Part shown: in pieces, positions 47,484 through 56,788 of the stretch
Layout: every line of letters starts with the position of its first letter
How positions within the stretch are numbered: the stretch's first letter is position 1
DNA from: Chloroflexota bacterium
GTDB lineage: Bacteria; Chloroflexota; Anaerolineae; Anaerolineales; Anaerolineaceae
Direction: 5' to 3'
Assembly (NCBI GenBank): GCA_029548365.1
Contig: JAKPNN010000022.1
Coordinates: 1-64,000 of the forward strand
DNA: 64,000 bases
Made by a program: the position numbers and the translations under genes
The notes under the pieces: generated by a model
The model's database searches: none
The model's input: the letters and a program-made list of their open reading frames with translations, nothing else
Told to the model about the DNA's origin: nothing

Positions 47484-47948
47484 ATGGATATTTTGCATCT
47501 TGTAGATCGCTTAGAAGAATTGTTTAATGAAAGCCGGCCAATCTGGTTAACGCACAGTGTTATCGTTGATGAGGACCGCATGTTGGATTTGATCGATCAG
47601 ATGCGTGTGGCCATTCCTGAAGAGATTAAAAAAGCACAACAGGTCGTCGCCCAACGCGACCGTATTCTTGCCCAGGCCAAAGAAGAAGCCAACCGGACGA
47701 TTGCGCTGGCCCGCGAAAAAGCGGACAAAACCCTGGAAGATAATGAGATCATTCAAGCCGCGAAAATGCGCGCTGAGGAGATTATTCACCAATCGCACCA
47801 GGAGTCCGAAATATCTCAGCGGGAAGCCGACAATTACATCCTCGAAACCCTCACCGGACTTGAACTGCATCTTGACCGAATGATCACTCAGGTTCGAAAC
47901 GGTATTAAATCCCTGCAGGATGAAATATATGCAATCCACAAAGAATAG
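47484..47948 (+). CDS. Coiled-coil protein resembling ATP synthase b subunit or DivIVA-type proteins
   Basis: Protein of 154 aa. An N-terminal 35 residues (ILHLVDRLEELFNESRPIWLTHSVIVDEDRMLDLIDQMR) look like a start domain of cell-division-type coiled coils. Residues 45-125 form a long charged helix (AKEEANRTIALAREKADKTL). There is no membrane segment. GGAGG lies five bases before the ATG. It follows coaD. A role in division or wall synthesis is only a guess from resemblance. Confidence 0.75.
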   Translation: MDILHLVDRLEELFNESRPIWLTHSVIVDEDRMLDLIDQMRVAIPEEIKKAQQVVAQRDRILAQAKEEANRTIALAREKADKTLEDNEIIQAAKMRAEEIIHQSHQESEISQREADNYILETLTGLELHLDRMITQVRNGIKSLQDEIYAIHKE

Positions 47949-48003
47949 GTTGCATGGTTTTTTTTACCATTTCAAATAAACAGCTTCTGACAAGCCATTA
48001 GAA

Positions 48004-48031
48004 CAATATTCCGTCGAGGGATATTGTCGTT
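48004..48031 (+). terminator. Possible terminator after the coiled-coil gene
   Basis: ACAATATTCC and GGATATTGT pair with one bulged T around a short loop, followed by CGTTTT. It separates convergent genes. Confidence 0.45.
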
Positions 48032-50491
48032 TTAACCTGAATTTTTCCGCCGAGTCGTTTTTAGATTGGGCGTTGCTTCATGCAATGCAATCGGCAAGAC
48101 TTCATCCATGTGCTTGACCGGGATTATTTCGACGTCTTTCAAGACCGGGTTGGGAATGTCATCCAGGTCTTTGGCATTCTTTTCAGGGATAATCACCTTT
48201 TTCAATCCAACTCGATGTGCAGCCAACACTTTTTCCCTGATCCCACCAACAGGGAGAACCCGACCGCGCAAGGTGATCTCACCTGTCATCGCCACCATAT
48301 GATCACTGGGCCTGCCGGTGAAGGCTGAGATCAGTGCTGTAGCAATCGTAATCCCGGCGCTGGGTCCATCTTTAGGAATGGCGCCCTCAGGGACATGCAG
48401 GTGAACGTCAATATTTTCAAATATTTCACCGTCAATGTTCAGGGTTTCAGCCCTCGATTTGAGGTATGAAAGCGCTGCCTGGGCTGATTCTTGCATCACT
48501 TCCCCAATTTGACCGGTAATTTGCAAATTGCCCTTGCCATCAAGGATTAAAACCTCAACTGGCATTATTTCTCCACCATTTTCCGTCCATGCCAGGGCGG
48601 TCGCTACACCTGCCTCATCGCCGTCCTCAGCTTCGGTCTCAAAGAATTGCTGCGGTCCTAAAAAACGCCGGATCGCTGATGGTGTAATCTTCTTTGGAAA
48701 TCGCTTTGTTTCAGTTTTCAAGCGGGCGATTTTCCGTAAAACACGTCCAACTTCACGTTCGAGATTGCGAACGCCCGCTTCAAAAGTGTATTCACGGATG
48801 ATCTTCATCAATGCCTGTTCAGAAAACTGAACACCCTCTTCATCAATCCCGGTCTCTTCAAGTTGTCTTGGAATAAGAAAGCGTTTGGCAATCTTAATTT
48901 TTTCATCTTCGATATACCCTGAAAATTCAATCACTTCCAACCGATCTAATAAAGCAGGTGGGATCGTACCCAGCGTGTTGGCAGTGGTAATAAAGATGAC
49001 TTCTGAAAGGTCATAGTCTACCTCCAGGTAGTGATCGGAAAAGGCATCATTTTGTTCTGGATCTAACACCTCCAAAAGTGCGGAAGATGGGTCTCCTCTA
49101 AAATCCGTTCCTAATTTATCAATCTCATCCAGCATAAACAACGGGTTCAGTGTCCCGGAGCGGCGCATCGTTTGAATGATTCTGCCTGGCATCGCACCGA
49201 TATAGGTTCGGCGATGCCCTCTGATCTCGGCTTCATCCCGCACTCCACCCAGGGACAATCTGACAAAATTGCGCCCCAGTGCACTGGCAATGGACTTACC
49301 CAGAGAAGTTTTTCCCGTACCGGGCGGGCCGACAAAACAGAGAATCGGCTGGTGTAAGCGCTTGGGTTTCAAGCTGCGAACGGCTATGTATTCTAGGATG
49401 CGGTCTTTGGCCATTTTTAAACCATAATGGTCTTTTTCCAACACCCGTGTTACATGCAAAACGTCCAGGTTGTCCTCAGTGGTTTCAGTCCATGGAAGCT
49501 CCACAATCCAATCCAGGTAAGTGCGAATAATGCCCACTTCAGGAGCCAAAGGCGGCAATTGCTGCAATCGCTGTAATTCCCGGGTTGCCTGGGAAAAAAC
49601 TGCTTCGGGAAGGTTCATTGCCTGGATCTTTTCTGCCAGCCCACGGATTTCTTGACCCCAGAGATCGTCTTCCCCCAGTTCCATCTGGATCGCTTTCATT
49701 TGTTCACGCAGATAATATTCCCGATGCGATCGATCAACTTCCGTTTTAACCTGGGTTTGAATCTCATCCTCGAGTTCCAATACTTCCAATTCTTCAGCCA
49801 AAATCTGGTTTACGGCCTTCAGTCGGTCAGCAGGATGGATGAGCCTCAACAGGTGCTTGCGTGTCTCGATTGTTAGCGGCATTGAGGTAGCAATCATATC
49901 CGCCAGCCAACCCGGATCACTGATATTGATTGAAAAAAGGTGCGCTTCTTCAGGGAGGTTTTCATTTAGCGAAACACACCGCTCAAATAAATTTCGTGAA
50001 GTCCTCATCATGGCAGTCAAATGACGAGTAATGCGGTAACTATCGTTAACCGGACGCACTTTCACAATGTAATAAGGTTCTCTTTGCACAATTTCTGCAA
50101 TCTCAACTCGCCGGCGCCCTTGCACCAAAGCAGAATGCTCGCCGCCCAGTAAAGTGAGGATGCGTCCCACCGCAATATCCATTCCAATCGGCAAAAATCG
50201 TTCACGCCCATCTTCAGGAGCATCATCATCGTAATATAACGCAATAACCGTCCTGTTATCCTCCTGGGCAGCTTCAATTGCCAGTGTCGATGCGTCGTCA
50301 CTGAGAAATACCGGTGAGATCATATGGGGGAACACCACTACATCTTCCAACACAATGGCCGGGCAGGTGAAAAAGCCATCTTCGTCCAATTCCCAGCTTA
50401 AAATACGGTATAACTCCTCTGTCCTCTGGTGGATATTACCTATCAGATCATCGTGTTCGTCATCGTTGCGGTACCAATCGTCATTGTTCAT
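48032..50491 (-). CDS. lon: ATP-dependent protease Lon
   Basis: Protein of 819 aa. The N-terminal substrate domain (residues 25-230) is followed by a coiled region, the AAA+ module ([53 protein letters not shown]) and the Ser-Lys protease domain ([15 protein letters not shown] with the catalytic Ser, then [14 protein letters not shown] with the Lys). GGAG precedes ATG 50491 by five bases. It lies 40 bases downstream of folC in the same operon. Confidence 0.97.
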   Translation of the reverse strand: MNNDDWYRNDDEHDDLIGNIHQRTEELYRILSWELDEDGFFTCPAIVLEDVVVFPHMISPVFLSDDASTLAIEAAQEDNRTVIALYYDDDAPEDGRERFLPIGMDIAVGRILTLLGGEHSALVQGRRRVEIAEIVQREPYYIVKVRPVNDSYRITRHLTAMMRTSRNLFERCVSLNENLPEEAHLFSINISDPGWLADMIATSMPLTIETRKHLLRLIHPADRLKAVNQILAEELEVLELEDEIQTQVKTEVDRSHREYYLREQMKAIQMELGEDDLWGQEIRGLAEKIQAMNLPEAVFSQATRELQRLQQLPPLAPEVGIIRTYLDWIVELPWTETTEDNLDVLHVTRVLEKDHYGLKMAKDRILEYIAVRSLKPKRLHQPILCFVGPPGTGKTSLGKSIASALGRNFVRLSLGGVRDEAEIRGHRRTYIGAMPGRIIQTMRRSGTLNPLFMLDEIDKLGTDFRGDPSSALLEVLDPEQNDAFSDHYLEVDYDLSEVIFITTANTLGTIPPALLDRLEVIEFSGYIEDEKIKIAKRFLIPRQLEETGIDEEGVQFSEQALMKIIREYTFEAGVRNLEREVGRVLRKIARLKTETKRFPKKITPSAIRRFLGPQQFFETEAEDGDEAGVATALAWTENGGEIMPVEVLILDGKGNLQITGQIGEVMQESAQAALSYLKSRAETLNIDGEIFENIDVHLHVPEGAIPKDGPSAGITIATALISAFTGRPSDHMVAMTGEITLRGRVLPVGGIREKVLAAHRVGLKKVIIPEKNAKDLDDIPNPVLKDVEIIPVKHMDEVLPIALHEATPNLKTTRRKNSG

Positions 50492-50531
50492 AAAAACTCC
50501 AAAGAATTGAAGTGCCCAATCGAAGTTGGTT

Positions 50532-51926
50532 TTACAAGTGATTGTTTTCAATATCGCGTTTCAAAGCTAAATATGTATCTCTGGCAGCTGCGGCGATAAA
50601 TATACTGCCTGTCACCAATACCACCGATTCCTGCCCGGCTTCATCCAATGCTGCGGTCATTGCCTCTTCGAAGGGGAGGATAGCCTGTGCGGATCGACCA
50701 AAACGGTGGGCAAGCTGAACAATTTCCTGTGCATCAATAGAGCGTGGGTGTGTGGACTGAGTAGCGATCACCTTCCACACTCTTGGAAGCAGTTCCTGGA
50801 ACATCCCCTCGATATCTTTATCTTCTGAAGCGCCAAAAACCAGCACTATTGGCAAACCCGGAAAATAGTCATCCATGGCTTTCCTTAAAATCAACGCTGA
50901 ATAACGGTTATGCGCTGAGTCAATCACCACGGTTGGATGATGGTCAAGGATTTCCATTCGCCCCGCCCATTGAACAGAAGCAAAGCCAGCACGATATGCC
51001 TTTTGGGTGATTTGAACACCATATTTTTCCAGGGTCTTAAGGGTTGCAAAAGCGGTAGCAGCATTTTCAATCTGGTGAAATCCCAATAATGGGATTCTTA
51101 AGCGCATCGGACTCCAAATGTCACGCCCTGCTGACTCGATAAACGTGTCTACCAATGGCTGTTCCTCAGGCGTCCATACCAAAAAAGCCTGTCCTTCCAG
51201 GCTGTGCGAGTCTGCTGCGTAAAGATAGTCTCTGCCCACTTGAATGACGGGGGCATTATTTTCCTGTGCAATCTCCTTCAACCTGAGAAGCGCTTCCATT
51301 TTCTGGGGCGCAATCACCACGGGAGTATTTAGTTTGATGATGCCGCCCTTCTCCCTGGCAATTTCAGAGAGCGTGTTCCCTAATATCTTTTCATGGTCGT
51401 AAGAGATTGAGGTGATTACAGAAATCATTGGAGAAACAACGTTTGTCGCATCCAACCGACCACCCAGCCCAACCTCAACGATGGCATAGTCGACGTTTAC
51501 TTTCGAAAAGTAAACGAAGGCTAATGCCGTTGTTAACTCAAAGGTGGTTATTTCTGGAACCTGCGCCACGACCGATTTCAAGGTCTCGACAATCGTAACC
51601 AGTTCGGCTTTTGAGATGGTATCTCCATTGACCTGGATACGCTCAGCAAAATTCACCATGTGGGGTGAGGTGTATAACCCGGTTTTATATCCCTGTGTGT
51701 TGAGAACGCTGGCACACATTGCAGAAACCGAACCCTTCCCCTTGGTCCCAGCAATGTGGATGATCAGAAAGTCGTTTTGCGGGTTGTCCAGCAACTGCAT
51801 TAATTTGTTCATGCGGTCAAGATTGAATTTTTCAGCAGAATAACGAAAATTTCGTTTTAAGCTATAGTCGATATAACTATACAAAAAATCCAGTGCGGCC
51901 TCGTATTTTAAATCCACATCCGTCAT
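50532..51926 (-). CDS. folC: Folylpolyglutamate synthase / dihydrofolate synthase
   Basis: Protein of 464 aa, Mur-ligase superfamily. The P-loop is HIAGTKGKGSVSAMCASVL, followed by TGLYTSPHMVNFAERI, VEVGLGGRLDATN and the C-terminal VVIDSAHNRYSA. It adds glutamates to folates and may also make dihydrofolate. AGGAG lies seven bases before ATG 51926. Folate retention links it functionally to the one-carbon fusion gene at 20829. Confidence 0.94.
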   Translation of the reverse strand: MTDVDLKYEAALDFLYSYIDYSLKRNFRYSAEKFNLDRMNKLMQLLDNPQNDFLIIHIAGTKGKGSVSAMCASVLNTQGYKTGLYTSPHMVNFAERIQVNGDTISKAELVTIVETLKSVVAQVPEITTFELTTALAFVYFSKVNVDYAIVEVGLGGRLDATNVVSPMISVITSISYDHEKILGNTLSEIAREKGGIIKLNTPVVIAPQKMEALLRLKEIAQENNAPVIQVGRDYLYAADSHSLEGQAFLVWTPEEQPLVDTFIESAGRDIWSPMRLRIPLLGFHQIENAATAFATLKTLEKYGVQITQKAYRAGFASVQWAGRMEILDHHPTVVIDSAHNRYSALILRKAMDDYFPGLPIVLVFGASEDKDIEGMFQELLPRVWKVIATQSTHPRSIDAQEIVQLAHRFGRSAQAILPFEEAMTAALDEAGQESVVLVTGSIFIAAAARDTYLALKRDIENNHL

Positions 51927-52304
51927 TCTTATGCTCCTAATCAGGGGTTTGAGCCCCCACAATTACCAATAAATAAAAACCAAATTTGGACAAATTTCTG
52001 GCTAACCGACTTCTAATATGCGAGTGGGTAATAAGAACCCTTCAGATGCTCATTCCTAAGAAAACTAATTAATAATTATCGAGCTTAAGTATACCTTGCC
52101 GCGATTTGTCGTACAATTATTGCAAACCTGGTCATGGTAAGGATTTAAAAAATCAGGTTTGTGCCAGGAAGGATAAGAATAAACCCGCCAACATCTTTGT
52201 CCATTCTCTTATCAAAGCCTGGTAGATTTGGTAAGATAGAGTTAGTCTATTTTTGATTTATAAATGAATTTCATCGATTTCATTCCAAACCAAGGAAGGC
52301 ACAT
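51927..52304. other. Intergenic region between divergent folC and mreB-like genes
   Basis: No gene seen. A moderate promoter candidate for the mreB-like gene is TTATCA (52209-52214), 17-bp spacer, TAAGAT (52232-52237). No clear folC promoter was found. Confidence 0.4.
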
Positions 52305-53315
52305 GTGGCAAGACTTTCTCATGAATTAGGTATTGATTTAGGCACTTTGAACACCCGTATTGTCGAGGGTAAAGACATCCTCCTCCAGGAGCCCACCATT
52401 GTCGCCATTCTTCTTGATGAACTCAAACTGGTTGAGATTGGAAAATCAGCGCTTAATATGATGGGCAGGGTTCCTGAAAACATTGAGGTCATCCGGCCGA
52501 TGCGCTTTGGTGTCATCGCTGAATACGAGATTACAGAAAATTTTTTACGCGAAATGGTGCGCATGGTGACCGGGCGCATGCTATTATTTCGCCCCAAACT
52601 GATGATCACAGTTCCTTTTGGCATCACCAGTGTGGAGCGGCGCGCCGTCTACGAAGCAGGTCTTGGCGCGGGCAGCCGCGATGTGCACCTGATCCAGCAA
52701 CCTTTGGCTGGCGCCATTGGCATTGATCTACCAATTGGTGCACCCACCGGCAACATGATCATTTGCCTTGGCGGGGGAACTTCACAGGCAGCAGTGCTTG
52801 CCATGCACAGCCTGGTCTCTGCTGAAACTTCCCGTGTAGCCGGCCTTGAATTGGATGAAGCCATCATCAGCTTTGTGCGCCGTAAATTTGGCCTGATCAT
52901 CGGACAGCCCACCGCGGAACAACTCAAAATTCGAATCGGCGCCGCACTTCCGCAAGATAATCCGCAATCAATGCAAATCCAGGGGCAGGACCAGGTTTCA
53001 GGTTTACCCAGACCCGCCACAATCACAACAGATGATATTGTAGAAGCCTTACAAACACCGCTTGAAAACATTGCCGGAACAATTCGCCGGGTGTTAGAGA
53101 AAACTCCCCCTGAACTGATTTCCGATATCATCGATCGTGGTGTGGCTTTGTGCGGTGGTACCGCCCTTTTAGTCGGCATCGATCGATACCTCACTGCATC
53201 CCTGGGCATTCCTGCTTACCTTGTTGATAATCCCACCACCTGTATTGCCGAAGGCGCATCAAAAGCTTTTTCAATGATCGATGTCCTCTCCCGCAGCCTT
53301 CCATCCAAGACTTAA
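52305..53315 (+). CDS. mreB: MreB/Mbl-family actin-like protein
   Basis: Protein of 336 aa. Motifs include GIDLGTLNTRIV (phosphate 1), EPTIVAI, MITVPFGITSVERRAVYEA, MIICLGGGTSQAAVLA (phosphate 2, with GGGTS in place of the usual GGGT-T/S-x-I) and VALCGGTALLVGIDRYL. It starts at GTG with AAGGAAGG upstream. No mreC, mreD or rodA follows. It may be a divergent MreB or a related cytoskeletal protein. Confidence 0.88.
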   Translation: MARLSHELGIDLGTLNTRIVEGKDILLQEPTIVAILLDELKLVEIGKSALNMMGRVPENIEVIRPMRFGVIAEYEITENFLREMVRMVTGRMLLFRPKLMITVPFGITSVERRAVYEAGLGAGSRDVHLIQQPLAGAIGIDLPIGAPTGNMIICLGGGTSQAAVLAMHSLVSAETSRVAGLELDEAIISFVRRKFGLIIGQPTAEQLKIRIGAALPQDNPQSMQIQGQDQVSGLPRPATITTDDIVEALQTPLENIAGTIRRVLEKTPPELISDIIDRGVALCGGTALLVGIDRYLTASLGIPAYLVDNPTTCIAEGASKAFSMIDVLSRSLPSKT

Positions 53316-53333
53316 ACCTTGCCGATCATCAGT

Positions 53334-54164
53334 ATGACCCCAACAAACCTCACGCATCATTCAAATGTTGATCCTCGTCTAGATCAGTTAGGAAATAAAT
53401 TGGAGAGCTACCCGGTTCAAAACCAGGGATTGAAACGCTGGCTGACCATATTCCTGGGTGGGCTGACCGTCCTGGCTTCAATCGGTTTCACTGTTTTACT
53501 AGGCATAAACACCTGGACCAGGATCAATATCCATGGTCGGGCAATTCTTTTGAGCGTCATCCTTTACCCGGCAATTCTGTATGCAGGTATGTTAATTGCC
53601 GGTGCTCTGGCGATAAGCCTGGCGATCTTCTTTTGGCAGGATGGTGTTGATCTTTATGAAAAAGGACTGGTGCTTTACGCTGCGAAGCGCACGCACACCT
53701 GGATTTATGCGGATACCGTCCGGTTTGACAGTCATATCTCGCGAATCTCCTTTGGCGGCTCAACCGTCAGCCTGCGCGTGAAGATCATCCTGGAGGGTGC
53801 CGATCGTCAGCGGTTGGTAATTCGCAACCGGTATAGAAAAATTTCCGAACTGATTGAAAATCTACGCGGTAAAATTTTGCCAGAATTAATTAGAAAATAC
53901 CAAGATCGCTTGTTTATGGGCGAAAGGCTGTATTTTCACAAACACCTGCAGGCGGATCAAAACGGAATATGCATCAAAAAATCTGTATTGCCCTACAATA
54001 AGATTACATTCTCCCTGCAAAACCAGTTTCTCACACTGCGCGAGAAAGCAAATCCAAAAAAAGTGTTATTAAAATTACATTGTCACCGGGTGGCAAATTT
54101 CGATGTACTGATCGACCTTTTAGAAAACCCCCTTGGAGAAGACAGTCATTCTTCTTTTAGCTAA
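53334..54164 (+). CDS. Membrane protein with two helices and a PH-like cytoplasmic domain
   Basis: Protein of 276 aa. Two membrane segments (about residues 38-62 and 73-102) are followed by DGVDLYEKGLVLYAAKRTHTWIYADTVRF, resembling DUF6585-type domains that sit beside membranes. A second similar repeat may follow (QNGICIKKSVLPYNKITFSLQNQ). It begins 18 bases after the mreB-like stop, so they share a transcript. ATG 53334 lacks a ribosome site; TTG 53319 is an alternative. Function unknown. Confidence 0.75.
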   Translation: MTPTNLTHHSNVDPRLDQLGNKLESYPVQNQGLKRWLTIFLGGLTVLASIGFTVLLGINTWTRINIHGRAILLSVILYPAILYAGMLIAGALAISLAIFFWQDGVDLYEKGLVLYAAKRTHTWIYADTVRFDSHISRISFGGSTVSLRVKIILEGADRQRLVIRNRYRKISELIENLRGKILPELIRKYQDRLFMGERLYFHKHLQADQNGICIKKSVLPYNKITFSLQNQFLTLREKANPKKVLLKLHCHRVANFDVLIDLLENPLGEDSHSSFS

Positions 54165-54182
54165 AGAGCATCTGTTGAAGGA

Positions 54183-54451
54183 TTAAAACAGGGTCGATCT
54201 GTTCAAAAAAACCATTTGGGGCAAATTTAATCTCGCAGGTGTATAGTTGAAAATGCCTTTGATCCCCGCCTGCACTAATTCATCAACAACGGGTTGTGCA
54301 GCTACTCCCAGCAGCGCCAATTCGTTCCAACCTGTTCTGCCAGGAATTCTGACGAAACGGTATGCAAGCCTGCTTTGGCCATCAGATTCAACGCCTGCAA
54401 ACAGCGTGGCAATCTGTTAATAACAGATCTGGGGACAAATCCATCATTCAT
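54183..54451 (-). pseudogene. rex: Remnant of redox-sensing repressor gene rex
   Basis: On the minus strand residues from ATG 54451 read FVPRSVINRLPRCLQALNLMAKAGLHTVSSEFLAEQVG, the Rex winged-helix start. The sequence then jumps, in another frame, to GVAAQPVVDELVQAGIKGIFNYTPARLNLP, the C-terminal end of the Rex NAD domain, and stops at 54183-54185. About 110 codons including the Gly-rich NAD-binding loop are missing and the two pieces are out of frame. It cannot make a working Rex. Confidence 0.82.
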
Positions 54452-54529
54452 ATTGGGCAATCTTGTTGCCAAGGGTAATATCACCGCAATAGGCAACAAA
54501 TCCTCGCTAATTATATGCTAAGATAAGGG

Positions 54530-54557
54530 TTGTCAAAGCTGGTTGTTCTCTTACAGT
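54530..54557 (+). promoter_or_regulatory. Possible promoter of the radical SAM cluster
   Basis: TTGTCA (54530-54535), 16-bp spacer, TACAGT (54552-54557), about 87 bases before the first gene of the cluster. The -10 is only a partial match. Confidence 0.35.
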
Positions 54558-54643
54558 GAAATACCTGTGATAATCTCAGGATTAATCAATCAAGATGCGT
54601 TAAAATAAGTCATATCAATGAATCGACTACCAAAGGAGATGCT

Positions 54644-55012
54644 ATGCGCGCTGGAAAGATTATCGCCTTTATTACTGCTGGAATATTTATCATCTTTTCC
54701 TTCCTGTTCATCCTGGGCGGGTTCAGCCCCGCGGGACAAACTGCCTGGATTTTGATCGGCCTGGTCGGCATGGTCATCGGTTTTGGCTTGATTTTTATCG
54801 GCACCAAACTCAGTCCCCCGCAAAAAGCCGGTGACCAGGTTGTCAACCTGAATATTGACCTGCCCGGTCAGGTCGGGATGGATACGATCAAATGTCAGTC
54901 CTGCGGCGGCCCAATTACGTCTAAGGATGTAAAAATGATTGCCGGCGCTCCGGTGGTGGAGTGTCCGCATTGTTCGACAACTTACCAGTTAACCGAAGAA
55001 CCCAAATGGTGA
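54644..55012 (+). CDS. Small membrane protein with C-terminal zinc ribbon
   Basis: Protein of 122 aa with two membrane helices (about residues 5-27 and 32-54), a short linker, and a CQSCGG...ECPHCS zinc ribbon at about 87-110. The ribbon is probably cytoplasmic. AAAGGAG lies before the ATG. The next gene begins 3 bases after its stop, making it the first member of the five-gene cluster. I do not recognise a specific function; a role in recruiting or stabilising the larger neighbour is a guess. Confidence 0.8.
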   Translation: MRAGKIIAFITAGIFIIFSFLFILGGFSPAGQTAWILIGLVGMVIGFGLIFIGTKLSPPQKAGDQVVNLNIDLPGQVGMDTIKCQSCGGPITSKDVKMIAGAPVVECPHCSTTYQLTEEPKW

Positions 55013-55015
55013 CCT

Positions 55016-56764
55016 ATGAAAAGAATTATTAAGCTGGCCCTTTTTTTTACCCTGATCTCGCAGTTTGTTTTCCCTGCATCAGTTTCCGCCCAAGACTATC
55101 GATTTGAAGTCACGGTGATGGAAGTGGAAGCTTATGTTGAAGACGATGGTTCTCTTTCGCTGTGGTATTACATCCAATTTCAAAACAGTGCTAATGCTGA
55201 CCCGATCGATTTTGTTGATATCGGTATGCCGTCTTCCTCATATAACCTGGCTTCAATCCAGGCAGAAATTGATGGTAAGACAATCAATAAAATTGAAAGC
55301 TCGCCTTATGTGCCCAATGGGTTTGCCCTTGCGCTTGAAAGCGATTCGATTCCGCCAGGCCAATCCGGCCTGGTTACCGTCTGGGTCCCGGGTGTCAGCA
55401 ACGTGCTCTCTAAATATGATGGCGGTGACCGGGAAGATTACACCAATTTCCAGTTCACTCCCAACTGGTTTGATGCAAATTATGAGCGTAGCACCCAAAC
55501 CCATTACCGGATGACCATCATCCTGCCGCCCGGTGTGGGTGATGACGAAGGCGTCTACTACACCCCGCAGGGCTGGCCTGGAGATTCTTCACCCGATGAT
55601 ACCGGCAGAACTGAGGCCGAGGAACGGGTGTACTATTCATGGTTTACAACCAACGCCAATGTGCACACCCGATATCTCTTTGGCGCCGCTTTCCCCAGCC
55701 GGTTGGTTCCTGAGGATAAATTAATCACCGAACCACCTCAAGATACGACGCCGGGTATTATCAGGGAGCCGCTGGGGTTTCTACCGTCATTTTTCGCACT
55801 CATCAGTAACAACTTATGCTGCTGTGGAATGGGCACATTCTTCATCGGCATGTTCGGCTTTGTGTTTTACCAGGCAACCTTTGGCGCCAACAAACGCAAG
55901 ATGGCTTACCTCCCACCGAAGATGAAAATCGAGGGCAATGGTATCAAACGTGGTCTCACCGCGGTTGAAGCAGCGATCCTAATGGAACAGCCCATGGATA
56001 AAATTTTCACCATGATCCTGTTCGGTGTGCTTAAAAAAGAGGCCGCGACAGTCGTCAAAGAAGATCCCCTCGAGGTTATCACCAGCCAACCCCTTCCGGA
56101 GGGTTTGCATGCCTACGAAACTGACTTTTTAGAGGCGATCGCGCAAAGCGGAGTACAACGCAGAACAGCCATGCAAAATTTGATGGTGACCTTGGTCAAG
56201 AGTGTTTCGGCAAAAATGAAGGGCTTCAGCCATAAAGAGACCGTTGCCTATTACAAAGACATTATGCAAAGGGCATGGAAAATGGTTGAGGAATCCGATA
56301 CACCCGAAGTTAAAAGTGAACGCTACAACCAGACCATGGAATGGACCATGCTCGATGACCAATATCAGGAGCGCACCAGGCGTACTTTTACAACCGGCCC
56401 GGTCTTCGTCCCTGTATGGTGGCCTCGTTACTCGCCTTCCTATCGCCGCAGCATCGGCGGCACAACTTCCAACCCGGTTCCGGCGCAAACAACAGCATCT
56501 GGCGGAGGAAAAGTCTCGTTGCCCAATATCCCGGGTTCAAATTTTGCTGCTAATGTCATTAACGGCGCTACCGCGATGTCCGCCGGGGTGATCGGTAACC
56601 TGTCCTCCTTCACCAATGGCATTACCACTCGCACCAACCCGATACCGGTCAGCAGATCATCCGGATCCGGCGGCTTTCGTGGCGGGGGCGGCGGCGGTAG
56701 TTCCTGTGCTTGTGCCTGTGCCTGTGCTGGCTGTGCCTGTGCTTGTGCGGGCGGTGGACGCTAA
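55016..56764 (+). CDS. Membrane protein with a seven-cysteine Cys-Ala C-terminal tail
   Basis: Protein of 582 aa, overall layout like DUF2207-type proteins. A signal peptide (1-25) leads to a beta-rich external domain (26-245). A membrane segment at about 255-287 contains CCC. A cytoplasmic domain follows (RGLTAVEAAILMEQPMDKIF, about 305-460), then a Ser/Gly/Asn linker and GGFRGGGGGGSS. The tail has cysteines at 564, 566, 568, 570, 573, 575 and 577 alternating with Ala, ending AGGGR. With the radical SAM genes just downstream, the tail is a likely modification substrate. Metal binding is the alternative. Confidence 0.85.
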   Translation: MKRIIKLALFFTLISQFVFPASVSAQDYRFEVTVMEVEAYVEDDGSLSLWYYIQFQNSANADPIDFVDIGMPSSSYNLASIQAEIDGKTINKIESSPYVPNGFALALESDSIPPGQSGLVTVWVPGVSNVLSKYDGGDREDYTNFQFTPNWFDANYERSTQTHYRMTIILPPGVGDDEGVYYTPQGWPGDSSPDDTGRTEAEERVYYSWFTTNANVHTRYLFGAAFPSRLVPEDKLITEPPQDTTPGIIREPLGFLPSFFALISNNLCCCGMGTFFIGMFGFVFYQATFGANKRKMAYLPPKMKIEGNGIKRGLTAVEAAILMEQPMDKIFTMILFGVLKKEAATVVKEDPLEVITSQPLPEGLHAYETDFLEAIAQSGVQRRTAMQNLMVTLVKSVSAKMKGFSHKETVAYYKDIMQRAWKMVEESDTPEVKSERYNQTMEWTMLDDQYQERTRRTFTTGPVFVPVWWPRYSPSYRRSIGGTTSNPVPAQTTASGGGKVSLPNIPGSNFAANVINGATAMSAGVIGNLSSFTNGITTRTNPIPVSRSSGSGGFRGGGGGGSSCACACACAGCACACAGGGR

Positions 56765-56788
56765 GAGTATCAAGCAAAATGAAATTAG

